NCBI GenBank assembly: GCA_000708835.1
Contig: DF237045.1
Span: forward strand, 145,820-209,819
Direction of reading: 5' to 3'
DNA length: 64,000 bases
Origin: Klebsormidium nitens
Lineage: Eukaryota; Streptophyta; Klebsormidiophyceae; Klebsormidiales; Klebsormidiaceae
Shown here: one piece after another, positions 22,601 to 33,230 of the stretch
Layout of the letters: every line of letters begins with the position of its first letter
Numbering within the stretch: position 1 is the stretch's first letter
The notes under the pieces: model-generated
The model's database searches: none
What the model was told of the DNA's origin: nothing
Seen by the model: only the letters and a program-made list of their open reading frames with translations
Program-made: the position numbers and the translations under genes

Positions 22601-24338
22601 TGGGACTAAAGCAAACTTCTTTCAGAGCAGCTCTTTAGATGCCTCCCGACTCTGAAATCACTCAAACGAACAACATTTGGTTCTCTACCTATGAATTGGC
22701 GAAGCTGAGCCAGCCATAGAACCGAATGGCAATAGGGACAGATCTGAAACCTAAGTAGAGCCGAACAAGTACAGATGAAAGAGTGTCATGAAACTTAAGT
22801 CTCTAGTTGAACAGTCATCCGCCACAAAACCGCACAGGTTGGATATCACATTCAGCTCATAAGCTCCACAGCAGGGCTCAAATCAACACCACTTATCCCT
22901 AGACCCTTTGCTTGAACAGTGGCTGTCAAGTCCGAGTTAGTGTCATGTCAGATTCAGATCAACTGCCATCTCGTTTGACGGCTCTCACCTGACAGCCCTT
23001 GAGCTGGGCGGCCCGCACCACCGCTCGCACGTCCTCCTCCGACGCCACCATGAACACCCGCTCCACCTCACACTCGTTCATCTGAGTGACGTCATCCACC
23101 AAGACCCCGTCCCCTCCCCCTCCCTTCGACGCCTTCCGCCGAAGTCTTTTTGCCGTCAAGGTAACTAAAGTGATTGTAGCCAGCCCTAGCGTCGGTTTCG
23201 AGTAGAATATTGCTTTCAAGGGAGGGAGGTGTGTGATCAAGTGCCCGGTAGAGTACCCCAGGCGCAGAATCCAGTGAAGCCCGATGCCCAGAACCACAAA
23301 CCGGGGGATCAGAATCTTTGCCCCAAGCGCCCAGCGAAAGAAGCGCCCAACAGGCCTGGCAACTAGGTTGAGGGATAGAGACCCCAGCTTAGAGATGGAT
23401 TTCCGGATAGTGGGCTGTTGCGTTCCTAGGAACGTGCACAAAACGAGTCCTGAGGAGAGGATTGGCTGAGCAGCCCACAATTGAGATGCGTCCAAAAGGA
23501 GGCTATTCGCACTGCTAAGGAATGGCGTCAAGGGGTTGAAGGCGGATAGTACATTCGGTGCGATGCCAATTGCCTTTGGAAGGAAGGGAGAGATTTGGCG
23601 GAACAGGTGGGAACCGATTGGGGCAGCTGCCAAAAGCAAAGGGATCGCTGGCAATTGCACCGGCGGGCGCCTCTTTCTAAACAACCGCACAAACAGCTGG
23701 CGGCCAATGTGGAAAAGCTGGAGAAACAGTCCGCTGATGCTGCGCCAGGCAGGGGGAAGGATCCTCGTCGCCACAAAGCGCCCCAGTCTAGTTAGCCCGA
23801 TGAGAGCGAGTGCCAGCGCTAAGGCGGCAATCACTGGGTGGTATGAACAAAACCGCTGCGGTGCGCCAGTGAGAATGCGCTCCATTGTGGCAGAGGTGAC
23901 TTGGCGGTAGCGGGAGAGAGGGGCTCCAATGATGCCAGCTGGCAGTCTTTCCAGAGCTGAACAAATACGCAGCGGTTGTGCTTTTGAGCTGTGGCGAGCT
24001 GGGATTGCAGGAGACAGAGGCTGATTGACTGTTCTTCCGAATGAACGTCTGGAGCGAGAGAAGGGGTGCGAGAGTGAAGAGCTATAAGAAACAAAATGCA
24101 CGCCCCTTCTTGGGTCTGACGTTTTGCCTGGTGCATTGGCTGATGTTCTCTGCAGGGCAGATCTGGGTGGGGTGCGAGGAGTTGGCCTGCGCTTGAGCTT
24201 GGCCCACACGCTTTTCAAGTCCCTCTCGCATTCTGAGACGTTGCTTCTCCGCAGCGCTTGTTCTGAACAAGACAAGAACCCGGCCATCGTCTGGTTCCCA
24301 GTAAGACTCAGAGGCAGGAGCAGGCTGAGGTCCTCCAT
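10667..24338 (-). CDS. FAD-linked oxidoreductase fused to SAM methyltransferase, membrane-associated (~1653 aa)
   Basis: Sixteen exons share one frame (minus order): 24338-22989, 22337-22143, 21834-21673, 20713-20592, 20263-20158, 19490-19389, 19081-18935, 18436-18333, 17409-17255, 16649-16523, 15953-15551, 15243-15130, 14338-13980, 13245-12552, 12031-11493, 10949-10667. Residues 1-440 hold hydrophobic stretches (near 170-185, 350-370 and 385-400). Residues 440-860 form a VAO/PCMH-type FAD domain: SMRGQSHTMGGH (equivalent of the RGxGHS block), SVGPGATWGDLIKYL, SFSVGGSISVNAHG, VIGGYGLFGVLTEVTLRV and the C-terminal signature KAKYDPDNIFSNVW. After a linker, residues 1030-1200 carry class I methyltransferase motifs: LTLGDAGRHV (I), VDLVTVMMGLHHL (II) and RVLAPGGLFIIREHD (III). 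The last 400 residues include a hydrophobic helix (AVVIGAVLTFVFG) but no domain I recognise. The intron after 18333 is GC-AG. The acceptor at 12031 is the least certain junction. The start could instead be a downstream Met near 23886. The substrate is unknown. Confidence 0.82.
11493..12031 (-). other. Fusion-gene exon 15 with a non-obvious acceptor
   Basis: Upstream of this exon an in-frame TGA lies near 12082 and no AG follows it until GGCGAG at 12032-12037. That AG has a pyrimidine-rich run before it and keeps phase with exon 14, giving ..FVFGQ|ATPEDYEDLL... An alternative in-frame AG at 11989/11990 would shorten the exon by 14 codons. The exon is Ser/Ala-rich and probably a linker, ending VPKHVPFTEILKELSS. 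Confidence 0.55.
17046..17290. repeat. Duplicated donor edge of fusion-gene exon 9
   Basis: The true exon end and donor (complement around 17248-17285, CTGCGCCTCGAGG|GTGGG) recur near 17050-17085 as CTGCGCTGCGCCTCGGAGG|TGGG. The copy lies about 200 bp into the downstream intron. Confidence 0.6.
17341..17785. repeat. Four-copy array of the fusion-gene exon 9 acceptor edge (~125-bp period)
   Basis: The true exon starts at 17409 (RYLQPDTTTFLRYARCPSFAFVLYF). Three diverged copies lie upstream in the intron, with acceptor positions near 17536, 17661 and 17780. Each keeps an AG and most of the peptide: YLQPDITTFL.., YPQANTTTFVRHARFPSFA and TTTFLRYARCPSFAFVLY. The copies then end in a stop, a frameshift or intron-like sequence where the real exon continues, so they are partial exon duplications rather than complete cassette exons. 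Confidence 0.85.
18787..18910. repeat. 12-bp minisatellite in a fusion-gene intron
   Basis: About ten imperfect copies of GGTTACGAGCAT stand head to tail between exons 7 and 8 of the fusion gene. A 12-bp unit would preserve reading frame if transcribed, but flanking stops and splice sites place it in the intron. Confidence 0.85.
19893..19920. repeat. Perfect 28-bp palindrome
   Basis: Each arm is CAAGCAGCCTGCTC with no spacer. It lies next to a GATC triple repeat in the intron between exons 5 and 6 of the fusion gene. Confidence 0.9.
21385..21690. repeat. Tandem copies of the fusion-gene exon 3 donor edge
   Basis: The exon end and donor (complement around 21660-21690: CGGTTGCGACTTACCAGGG) recur in the adjacent intron near 21390, 21485-21500, 21575-21595 and 21610-21630. 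The copies share the surrounding GTCGGCG and GAGAA words. Spacing is about 85-100 bp and divergence grows with distance from the exon. Confidence 0.65.
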
Positions 24339-26236
24339 GCTGATGTCGCTTGAGGGAGTTCTCTTGCAGGATACGCTCCTCCTCACCAGCTAAAGATGAC
24401 GGTGAGCGCGAACTGGCAAGAAAATCTCCTTCAAGTTCAAATGATGACGTCCACTGTAGTCGCTTCGTTGAAAGTGACAGCCGCGGTGGCTTCTCATTGG
24501 CAGCTAGGGAACTGGGGGCGTCATCGAAGCACTCCCTCTCCGGCCCGCGCGAGGTGGCAGGCAGGGTTACGACCGTCGCGCGTTTTCTGTCCTGCAGTGG
24601 AGTCAGGCGGATCGAGTCCTGCCGTCCGAGCGCCGTCTTCTGCGCGAGCTTACGTCACCAAATTTGGACCGCGCGTATTCAAACCTCAAACCGCAAACCA
24701 AGGCGCGACACCTCGGTATCGGCCGGCCGGGCGGGCGCGGGCTACGTGTACGGCCCGCGGGCGGGCGCGCGTCCAAAGGGTCGAGTCCGAGGCAGACGTC
24801 AGTAACAAATCCGCCGTTTGAACGATACAACTGACCATCAAGCGTCAGTGAGAATCGGCCCGATTAGTGGGAAACGTTTTTGGAAGCAACAAAGCAACCT
24901 TGAGAAGCTCGCCTTGGCCGTGATTTCGTCGCGGGCGCTTCTTTGAACCGTGAAAGATGGCGCGCTTCAAACACAGCAGCATTCAGATGGGACTATACCC
25001 AACTCGTTCGAACGTCGGGCGCACAAAGATGTTCAGATGATCGGATTCCCCGACGTTTCATGTACGTTTTAAATCTGTTCTGCAATGAGTTCTGTGATTT
25101 ATGTAATCGTGGTTCAGCTCCTTTTCTATCATTTCATTCAAGACTCCATTTAACGAAGACATCGGCGCAGGACAGCGATAAAGGTACTCTGATCTTTACC
25201 CTGGCAAAGCCTTCCAGTTGTGTAGTACTCGGAGACCAGTGGACATCTACATAGGTTGAACTCATCGAATGAATATGGATTTCTGAAGACTTCGAACCGC
25301 TATCTGCGGACTTGAAATGCAAAATGCTGCCCATATGCCGCCGAACGTTTTGTAACAGAAGACGGATCGCAGCACATTGAACGTAATAGCAAGGGCTGTG
25401 CAGCAATTGCATCCGTTTCTGCCTATTCGGCAACCCCCACAACGCTTAAGCGAATATTGTTCGGGAGAAAAATCCTGCAGTGACTTTGAACACTGTCAAC
25501 GTTACGAACGTCTCGAAATTCCGCTAGATATGATAGTTACATTACAGAATTTGTCCGTAACTACTGGCCGCGTGCCTTCGCTTGATTGAACCATTCAGGG
25601 TACCTCCAGAGCACTAAATGTACATCCCGCGCAAGCAAGAGTCTGTATTGTACACTTCACGGTAAAGATTGTACACTACGGTAAAGATTCGTCATGTCTT
25701 CCAAAAATCGCAAGCAGCGTGCTGTATCTAACAACGGCGCAAAGCAGTACGCCGTTTCCTTGTACCGTCCTCCCACTTCGCATGCAAGAAGCTACTGACT
25801 GCGCGGAAAGAACGACGTGCTGATCTATTAGAGGTGAATTTCAGCTTGCCAAATCCTTGTACCGTCCCTCAATACTCAAATTGCATGCAAGAAGTAATAC
25901 GTATTAGTAATAACTGTCCAAAAAGAATGTCCATAAACTCGATCCCCGCCCACCCACCAAATCGGCTTTCCCAGCGATCCGTTTTCGCCGAACCAAAGTC
26001 AACCTTCCCACGCCCACTTTCCTCAATCCGTTCACACTTCCGGCGTCACACCCTTGTGCGCCTTCTCCGGAACGTGAACGAGCGGAACCTTGGGCACCTT
26101 CTCCTCACCGGCCACTCCCAGATTCCGCATCCGTTTACACTTCCGGCGTCACTCCCCTGTGCACCTTCCCCGGAACGTGGGCGAGCGAAACCTTTGACAC
26201 CTTCTCCTCACCAGCCACTCCCAGATTTCGGTTCCG
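24339..26236. other. Intergenic: fusion-gene 5' region and transporter 3' region
   Basis: The fusion-gene promoter should lie in 24339-25000, which is GC-rich. No exon was recognised. A short direct repeat (TTGTACACT..GGTAAAGATT, twice) lies at 25647-25690. Two related segments starting CTTGTACCGTCC lie at about 25758 and 25855. Stop-region duplications of the transporter lie at 26030-26236. Confidence 0.5.
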
Positions 26237-26320
26237 TTACACTTCCGGCGTCACGCCCTTGTGCACCTTCTCCGGAACGTGGGCGAGCGTAACTTTGGGC
26301 GCCTTCTCGTTGTATTGGCG
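26030..26320. repeat. Tandem copies of the transporter stop-codon region
   Basis: The C-terminal coding end (VTLAHVPEKVHKGVTPEV, stop at 26237) is followed by two more copies at about 26130-26215 and 26030-26105, spaced about 105 bp. They share ACACTTCCGGCGTCAC and CCGGAACGTG. They are past the stop, so would lie in the 3' UTR. Confidence 0.8.
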
Positions 26321-26394
26321 CGCATAGCCCACCAGCCATTCCCAGACGGAAAGGTTCCGCCACTGAACGGCGGGGCCCTGGTACTCACGGCCCT

Positions 26395-26705
26395 TTCCTT
26401 CCAGGAGCATCACCCAGCGCGCGTCGGCCTCGCGCAGATCCAGACCGGTAATGTCGGGAACAAAAAGAATGGTCAGCGCCAGGCCTGTAAAAGACGGTTA
26501 GAAGATAGTGTGAAGATATCTGGTTCAGCGCGCGCCGGCTCGCGCAGAATCAGCAAATGAATGTCGGGCACGGAAAGAATGGTCAACATAAGACCTGTGG
26601 GGAGAGGAGTATGTACATCAAAGGATCGTGGGATCCAGCGCGCTTTGGCTAGCGCAAATCCACCGCTGTAATGTCGCGCACGAAGACAAGGTGAGCGTCA
26701 GGCTT
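26395..26705. repeat. Tandem copies of the transporter exon 10 acceptor edge
   Basis: The real exon 10 start (near 26484, encoding GLALTILFVPDITGLDLREA) has two diverged copies upstream at about 26520-26600 and 26635-26705. Both are recognised by the CAGCGCGC..CGCGCA..AATGTCG..GGTCAGC order. They lie in intron 9. Confidence 0.65.
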
Positions 26706-28934
26706 GCGCACGACTAAGTGACGGTGACCGATGATTGCAGGTCACGGTTCAAGGTCCGCTCAGATGGTTTGTAAGGGACCCGGAAAATTGATTGGAGAAT
26801 GCTAGGAACGAGTGCACCATAAGATGACGTTCGACCGCGCGAATCTCCTAGAAAGCTCCCGTACATTTGCCGCCAGAAGTCCGCCCGCCTTTGACCCTTG
26901 AATCTCACGCGCTCGGTCGTCCCTTCAAACAAAAGGGACGAACAGTCTCCAATCACGACTTGGCTGGAATATGCACGAGACCGCTCGTGGTTGAGAGAGA
27001 GAACAGACGAACAGTCTTGTTTATCTTTCAAAACCACGGCCGCAACCTTTCTCGGCAGACATCGTGACTTGATTGCGCAGAGGATTCGTAAGTGCGTCCC
27101 CTCACCAATTCCGGCGCAGACTGTGGTAATGGTGAACTTGCTCTGGTTGTCCACGTGTTGGAACCAGATGCCGGCCGTCAGTGCGCCGGCCTTGCCGGTC
27201 GCCGCCGCGATGCCGTGCGCAGATGCCCTGGGCAAAAGAACGCAGGTAAGGTCACAAACAATCCTAAGTAGCGAAATATGTATCGAATTTGCGGGCATCA
27301 GGCAACGTGAGAGAAGCGCCAGTCGAATTCGTCAAGCCTCTCGACATTTGACAGGCAGACCGCTGACGTTGGCACGCCTTGCAAGCTTTCTGCGCGCGTG
27401 TACATGAGGGGAAGCCTCAAAAGAAGCAGAAGGCGATGGTCAGAGGCTACAGAACCTACAGATTTGTCGGCGTTTCGAACCAACAAGAAGCGGCCGCAGT
27501 GAAAATAAGTGCACCTTGGCCGAAATCATAGTCCAGTTTGCGTTCATATTCATCTGATAAGAGCCTTCTGACCAATGTAGCTCTCCGGATCCCCCACAAA
27601 TGTGAACATATCAGATAAACGCCTGTGGCACCCCGGGGGCTATAAACCGACCACATGCGCCTAACGTGCGCTCACCTGGTCTCGGTCGGGAAGACCTCCC
27701 CGGGCAGTAGTCAGGTGGTCGAGTTGGGCCCCCACTGTCCCCAGAAGGAGCTGAAGAAGTAGAGGAACTCGAAGACGCCGATGTACTTCTTTGACGTCAG
27801 CGAATCGTAGTAGATGGAGCACAGCAGAAAGAGGACGAAGATGAACGCGAAGCCCATGATCTGCGCAGGACGGAACGGAATGAGACTCGGTGATTCAATG
27901 AGAGGAATTTTGACGAAGTTCAGTTGCCGTAGAGACTATGTTTCAAGTGCGTCTCGAAGAGGCCATAGGCCATGCCGTGCTCTGTAGTGGTCTCGAGCGA
28001 GTTCTGACGTACGTAATCCAGTGAGAGTTCCTTTGTTGAAAGGCCCTCAGTAGAATCTCTCGAAACGGCTCGTCGATCAATCGGGTCTCTTCCAGTAAAG
28101 CAACCTGGATTTCTACGTGCCCAAGCAACTGCACAGCTTTAATCTTTCATCACGAAATGCCTCCCGCCACTGCTACGACTCCATCTTTTGACCCTGCCAA
28201 TAACATCTCGAAACCTCCCGACGAACCCTTATTTCATTGCGGCTGTCAGCCGCATACGAAAGAGATAAATGTTCCTGTAACATTCAAAAGCTCCAAGATT
28301 CCAAGACCCAGTCCTTAACCCTCCAGGTAACCTTGAACCTTGAAATTTAAAGTAAATAAACCTCTGAAGCTCCCCGGAAGTAACCCTGTTTTGGTCGCCC
28401 TCTTACCTGCATCCTGGTTCTGCCCATCCACCGGCGGTCAATGGTGAAGGCGGCGAAAAAGTAGCCCACGTAAGCGATGACGGAGTTCAGCAGCGTGTAC
28501 TCCAATGTCTGGATGAGCGAGGGCGAGCCGCCGATGATGATGTTGATGAACGTGCTCTGCGTAGGGAAAAAACTTTTGTGGGCTGGCGATAGCATAAATT
28601 AGCAGCCTACAGATCGTATCTTAGCATACCGTATGTGGGCTGATCATAGGCAGGGAGTCAAGTTCGGAACTGTTGATGCAATGATACAACGTATCCGGCC
28701 ATCGCTTGTCATGTCGAGGCCGGCCGCTTCTTCGATCAAGCCCGCAAAGGTTTGGCAACCCATTCCAAGGAGAACAAATTTTCCTAACAAATCATCCGGC
28801 TTGACCGTGTAGCTTGAAGAACGGCGGACAGGTTTCAAAGCGGACGCCCAACTCATTAGCACTTTGGTTCGAAATCAGAGGGTTGTAGAAACACAACACC
28901 GTGCCTTTTCTGTATTTATTTACCAACTTGGTTT

Positions 28935-29410
28935 GCATAACCCACCTTGAAAAGCTTGTTGCCGTAGAAGACCACGTCCCAGACGAACCACGAGAGCGCC
29001 ATCTCGGCCAGGCAGTATTGACTTCAAAAATCGTGTTTTCAAAAAACTGGGTTGTCAGGTTGGTTTACTTACCCCACCTGGAAGAGTCTGTTGCCGTGGA
29101 AGGGGGCATCCCAGACGAACCAGGAAAGGGCCGTTCAGGCCAGGCAGTATCGATTTCAAAACCCGTGTTTTTTTCAAAATAAATGGTTACCAGTTTGGTT
29201 TAGCTAAGCGACCTGGAACAGCTTTTTGCCGTAGAAGGCCACCGCCCAGACGAACCAGGAAGGCGCAGTCCCGGCTAGGCAGTACTGATGTCAAAAACTG
29301 TGTTTCAATAAATAGGTTCCCAGGTAGGTTTATCTAACCCACCTGGAACAGCTTGTTGCCGTAGAAGGCCACGTCCCAAACGAACCAGGAAAGGGCCGTT
29401 CCAGCCAGGC
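28935..29410. repeat. Four-copy array of transporter exon 6 donor edge (~132-bp period)
   Basis: The true exon end encodes ALSWFVWDVAFYGNKLFQ with its donor at 29342. Three further copies lie in the intron with donors near 29212, 29077 and 28945. They encode PSWFVWAVAFYGKKLFQ, LSWFVWDAPFHGNRLFQ and LSWFVWDVVFYGNKLFK. All stay open and each is followed by GT. This conservation is stronger than expected for simple intron noise. Confidence 0.85.
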
Positions 29411-32400
29411 GGTGCCAATAATGGTACACCAGGACAAGGAATTTGCGCCCGCCAAAGGAGACGCGGAGGCCCTCCTTCTTGAGGTTGTTCCGCTTCGCTG
29501 CAGTGGGGAAGTCTCCACTTGTCAAAGTCAAATAGCATGGATCCTGGTTGCTGATTTCACTAGGAAAGGTGTACTTGAAATCAAGAGAGAGGAACGATCA
29601 CAATCGCTGGACTTCGGCATTTTCATGGTGATTCACGCGCTTGCATCGAGCCCAAAAAATATACTCAACAAAATAGATAGGCTTCGGTGGCCAGCTGATC
29701 GACCTGGCCCATCGAAGAGGACATTCCAATTCAACAAGTAAAGAACCTTGATGCCATCCCGCCACCGCTGAAGAGAAGTGACGGAGGTAACAGTCGATCG
29801 GCATACTCATTTGGAAATGTCTATTTATCATGCTGGGTCTGTTACAACTCATGTGTGAATTGAGAGCTTAGGACTTCGACGCTGTCCTGCCAACAACCGC
29901 GAAGCTAAACCTTGCACATGCGTCGGCAAACGGAACGGCAGCGCTGCTGTCTCGAGCAGCACAGCGTTCTGAGGTGAGGTGCTCGCCTGTCCAGATAGAC
30001 GACTCCTGAAGCTTGAAGATCCTGATGTAGAGCATGATCATAACGGGGATGAGGCCGAAGGCGAAGGAGAGCCGCCACACCCAGTCTAGTTTCTGCAGCA
30101 GTCACGAATGCGTCAGCTGGATTCACGCAACAAACGGCGCTGGCCTTTCGGAATAGATAAAATTTCGCGGAGGATTCTCATGTCGCAAACACGAAATGGA
30201 ATCATATGATTGCTAAACAAGGCGCTCGGGTCAGGTAGGTCTCCTTCACATCTGCAGCTATATAATTTGCATCCAAGCATCTTTGAAAAATGAATCTCCA
30301 ATCTTAGATCTGAAACCTGGATACGGAGATTCAATGTCAGTAGAAACTTTAGAAGTGAGAGCAGAATCCAAACGACGAGTCCTGATTATCAGAGCGCTGC
30401 TGAAAATAAGAGCAACTCAAAATGCGTCCGAATCAGAGAAGCGTCCGGCTTACCGTGGGGTCGTACGTGGGTCCCCACTGTCCGAAGCACGCGAGCAGAA
30501 ATAGGAGCACGCACACGTTAACCACGTTTCCCAAACCCTGGTTAGAGAACACCAAGATCACGGTCTCGCCGCGCTTGTTGATCAGGTTCTTGTCCGCTTC
30601 CGCCCGTTCGCCGCGGAAGAAGAGGCGATGGGGTATTCGCCACCGACTCCCACACCGAACACAAGCTGCGTGAGAGAGGAGAATAATTTGCAACGGGATT
30701 TTTGTGGAAGCTCTGCGGACGTCAGATGGACAAGAAATCTCAAAATGAAAGCTTTTACGAAGTGGGCCTGGCATCGAACACATGGGACGTTCTGGAGATC
30801 AATAAAATCTGAACTGATTTTGATCCCCCAGAGACTTGTATCCTATTTGGGATACAAACCAACCCTTGAGCGGCCAGTAATGTGCATTCACCACCGAGGA
30901 TTCGGTCGGACGTTTGCAACGTGGAGGCGTCAGCACACGGCCCACGAGAGGTTCGAAACGTACAGACAGGGCCCTGTGAGTGGCCCCACAATGCGCAAAA
31001 TAGGTCTTGCTCTCACAAACTTATCCGCAAAAGCAACAGGCCCCGCTGAAAGCAGACGATTTCGCATCGTCAAACGACCGGGGCTTTTTCTAAGTGGAGG
31101 AAAGATGTTCTAAGCGGAGAAAGATGGGTCTGAAGAGAAAAGTCTCACCTGGGAGATTGTGTACATAAGCACGATCCCAGACTGGGTGGGCCCGTCGGAG
31201 GCGGTGAGCATGATTCCGCCCACGAGCATGATCGACGCTGTAATGATGGAGCCAAGCTTGCGCCCGAGTCGGTCCGCAAAGAAACCCAGGAAGACCATTC
31301 CAGCCATGATGCCCGCAATCTGCAAGGCAAGTTTCGATGTGATTCTTAACATAGAGCATTAAGTTTTGGTAAATGGGAGAGTATATAGGCCGAGGAGGCA
31401 CTTGCACTGAGATGCATTTGGAATCCTCCGATTTCAAGAGCATGTAAGGGGTCCAGAGCATTGAAAGAGAGTATGTTGACACGCGAAGACGGTACTGCAG
31501 TTCAGAGATGACGGCGCGGATCAACACGGGTCGTATCTGCAACGAACTCAAACGAGGAGCAAAAGCCAGAAACTGGACCTTGTACTTGTCCGAGCAAAGC
31601 TGATACCGATCCCATTCGTCAAGGGGTTGGCTTTAGATGGGCCGACGTAGCCAGACATCGTTGACCATTGGCTCGAAGCTGCCAAACATGCATGCTTCAG
31701 ATCCTACTCACTGCCCATCGTGTTTCGAGCAGCTACACATGCATGGATAAGACTTGCTGCCATTTAGCGCATTCAAATTGATCGAGATCGACAGTCAGGT
31801 CACCCCATCAGGACGTCGTCCATCGAAAACAAACGACTGCGAACTGATCAAAGCTGTCGACCTGACTTGCTGAGATTTGCAAACTGCACAGAAGTCTCTC
31901 AACCCCACCTGGGTGTAAGTCGTCGAGTTCGTGAGGCGGTAGCTACAGTTGGGGTGGGTTTTCCCAAAGCACTTGGGGTACTCCTTTGCAAAGATCGCCG
32001 ACAGGTTGCCGATGGAGAAGTGAAGTACGCCTCTGAAAACATGCCCAGCCCTGGGATCTTGAAGGAGAGTACCCATTGGCCGAACCTGCATGAAGAACAG
32101 CAGCTTATTGTAAGGGGCTGGTGAGTGAGACTAAGAGAGCTGGAAGTACTACACCACTGTGCCCTGACAAATCGACTTCCAGAAAGCCCAGAGGGTTGAA
32201 AGTCATGCACATCTGTCTTTAAGAAGATGGTAATATAAGAAGCCTTTGTACGAGATTTCTCGTCAGTCTATCCTTCGGAAAGCTGACTCGAAATTGGCCT
32301 GTCGATGACAGTCAGAGACGCACCTTCTATGCCAACAGTACACTTTCTCACCAATCATTGTTCAGTTTACAATCAGTGAGCAATCCAAACATCTTTCTTG

Positions 32401-33230
32401 AACAAAACCCGCACTCTCCAGATGTACATACGGTGCAGATCCGGGTCTCAGCTATAAGCTTTTTGAGTCAGAGTTGGCAGTGCCCAGAAACATGCCCAAA
32501 CAATCTTGACAGCAGAAGCAGCTTGCACCTCAACAAGGTCGTCAGCGTTTTACTGCTCCCCATCCACAGGCTACCAAAGTACTGAACTAGCAGCTGTAAG
32601 GGGAAAACAAAATTCTAGAATTCTGCTGTCTGCAATGTGAACCAAACACGCTGTCTGCGGTATGGACCAAACAGGTTCTTTCGAATTCAGGAGCTTCCAA
32701 GTTGCTGGCGATCTGGTCAAGAACGGGCAGGGAATCAACTCTACATGGTGCACCATCAAAGTTGAGCTGAACAAACTAAGAATTCAACCATTCTGCATGC
32801 ACATACATTGTGGCTGAATGCAAAGTGAACTCTCAATCTCAGATGCGACTACAAGCTCAGCTCACTAAGTAAGTGATCACTTCAACAGGAGGTCTAAACT
32901 CTGCATTTTCCACTCTAGTTTTGTTGAAAGGACCCCAAGTCAGGCTCAACATGGCGGCACTTTCTGAACAAAGCCAGGATGATATTGCGACCACCATTGC
33001 TGGATCATGCAACAACGACAGTCCATTCGCTTCAAAAGGGAAAGTTCAGCTCCAGAGAGAACAGTAATCAGTACTCACGCGATCACTGGGTTGGAACTGT
33101 ACACCTTCGATGGCCTGTCCCCGTAGTCGTACTCTTCCGCGGCCACCGCGGAAGCGCTCGCAGGCGCAGCGGTGACTCCCGTCGGGCCATGGAAGTCCTT
33201 CTCGGAGAAGTCGCCATTGCGCGCCGCCAT

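Larger units (their letters stand above)
26237..33230 (-). pseudogene. PHT1-like H+/phosphate symporter (MFS) with three lesions
   Basis: Ten exons (minus order): 33230-33079, 32085-31909, 31319-31149, 30665-30454, 30092-29987, 29497-29343, 28556-28407, 27860-27676, 27227-27106, 26484-26237; about 559 residues if intact, as for PHT1. Family marks: GFFADRLGRK (MFS loop 2-3), VGVGGEYPIASSS (PHT1 GGDYPLSAT equivalent), PNSTT..LLPGEVFP and ASAHGIAAATGKAGAL (PHT1 GISAAAGKAGA). About twelve membrane spans fit the hydrophobicity. It would import phosphate with protons at the plasma membrane. Three defects were seen: a missing base near 32020 (after EAYF), a missing base near 30610 (after ASSSAA) and an in-frame TGA at 27711-27713. 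Other genes in the window show no lesion, so decay is more likely than random sequencing error, although draft errors remain possible. The intron after 29987 is GC-AG. Confidence 0.8.

Noticed and set aside
24350-24830. Overlapping ORFs of 141-151 aa on the plus strand upstream of the fusion gene
   Set aside because: Arg/Ala/Gly-rich frames from GC-rich promoter DNA, without splice or family support.
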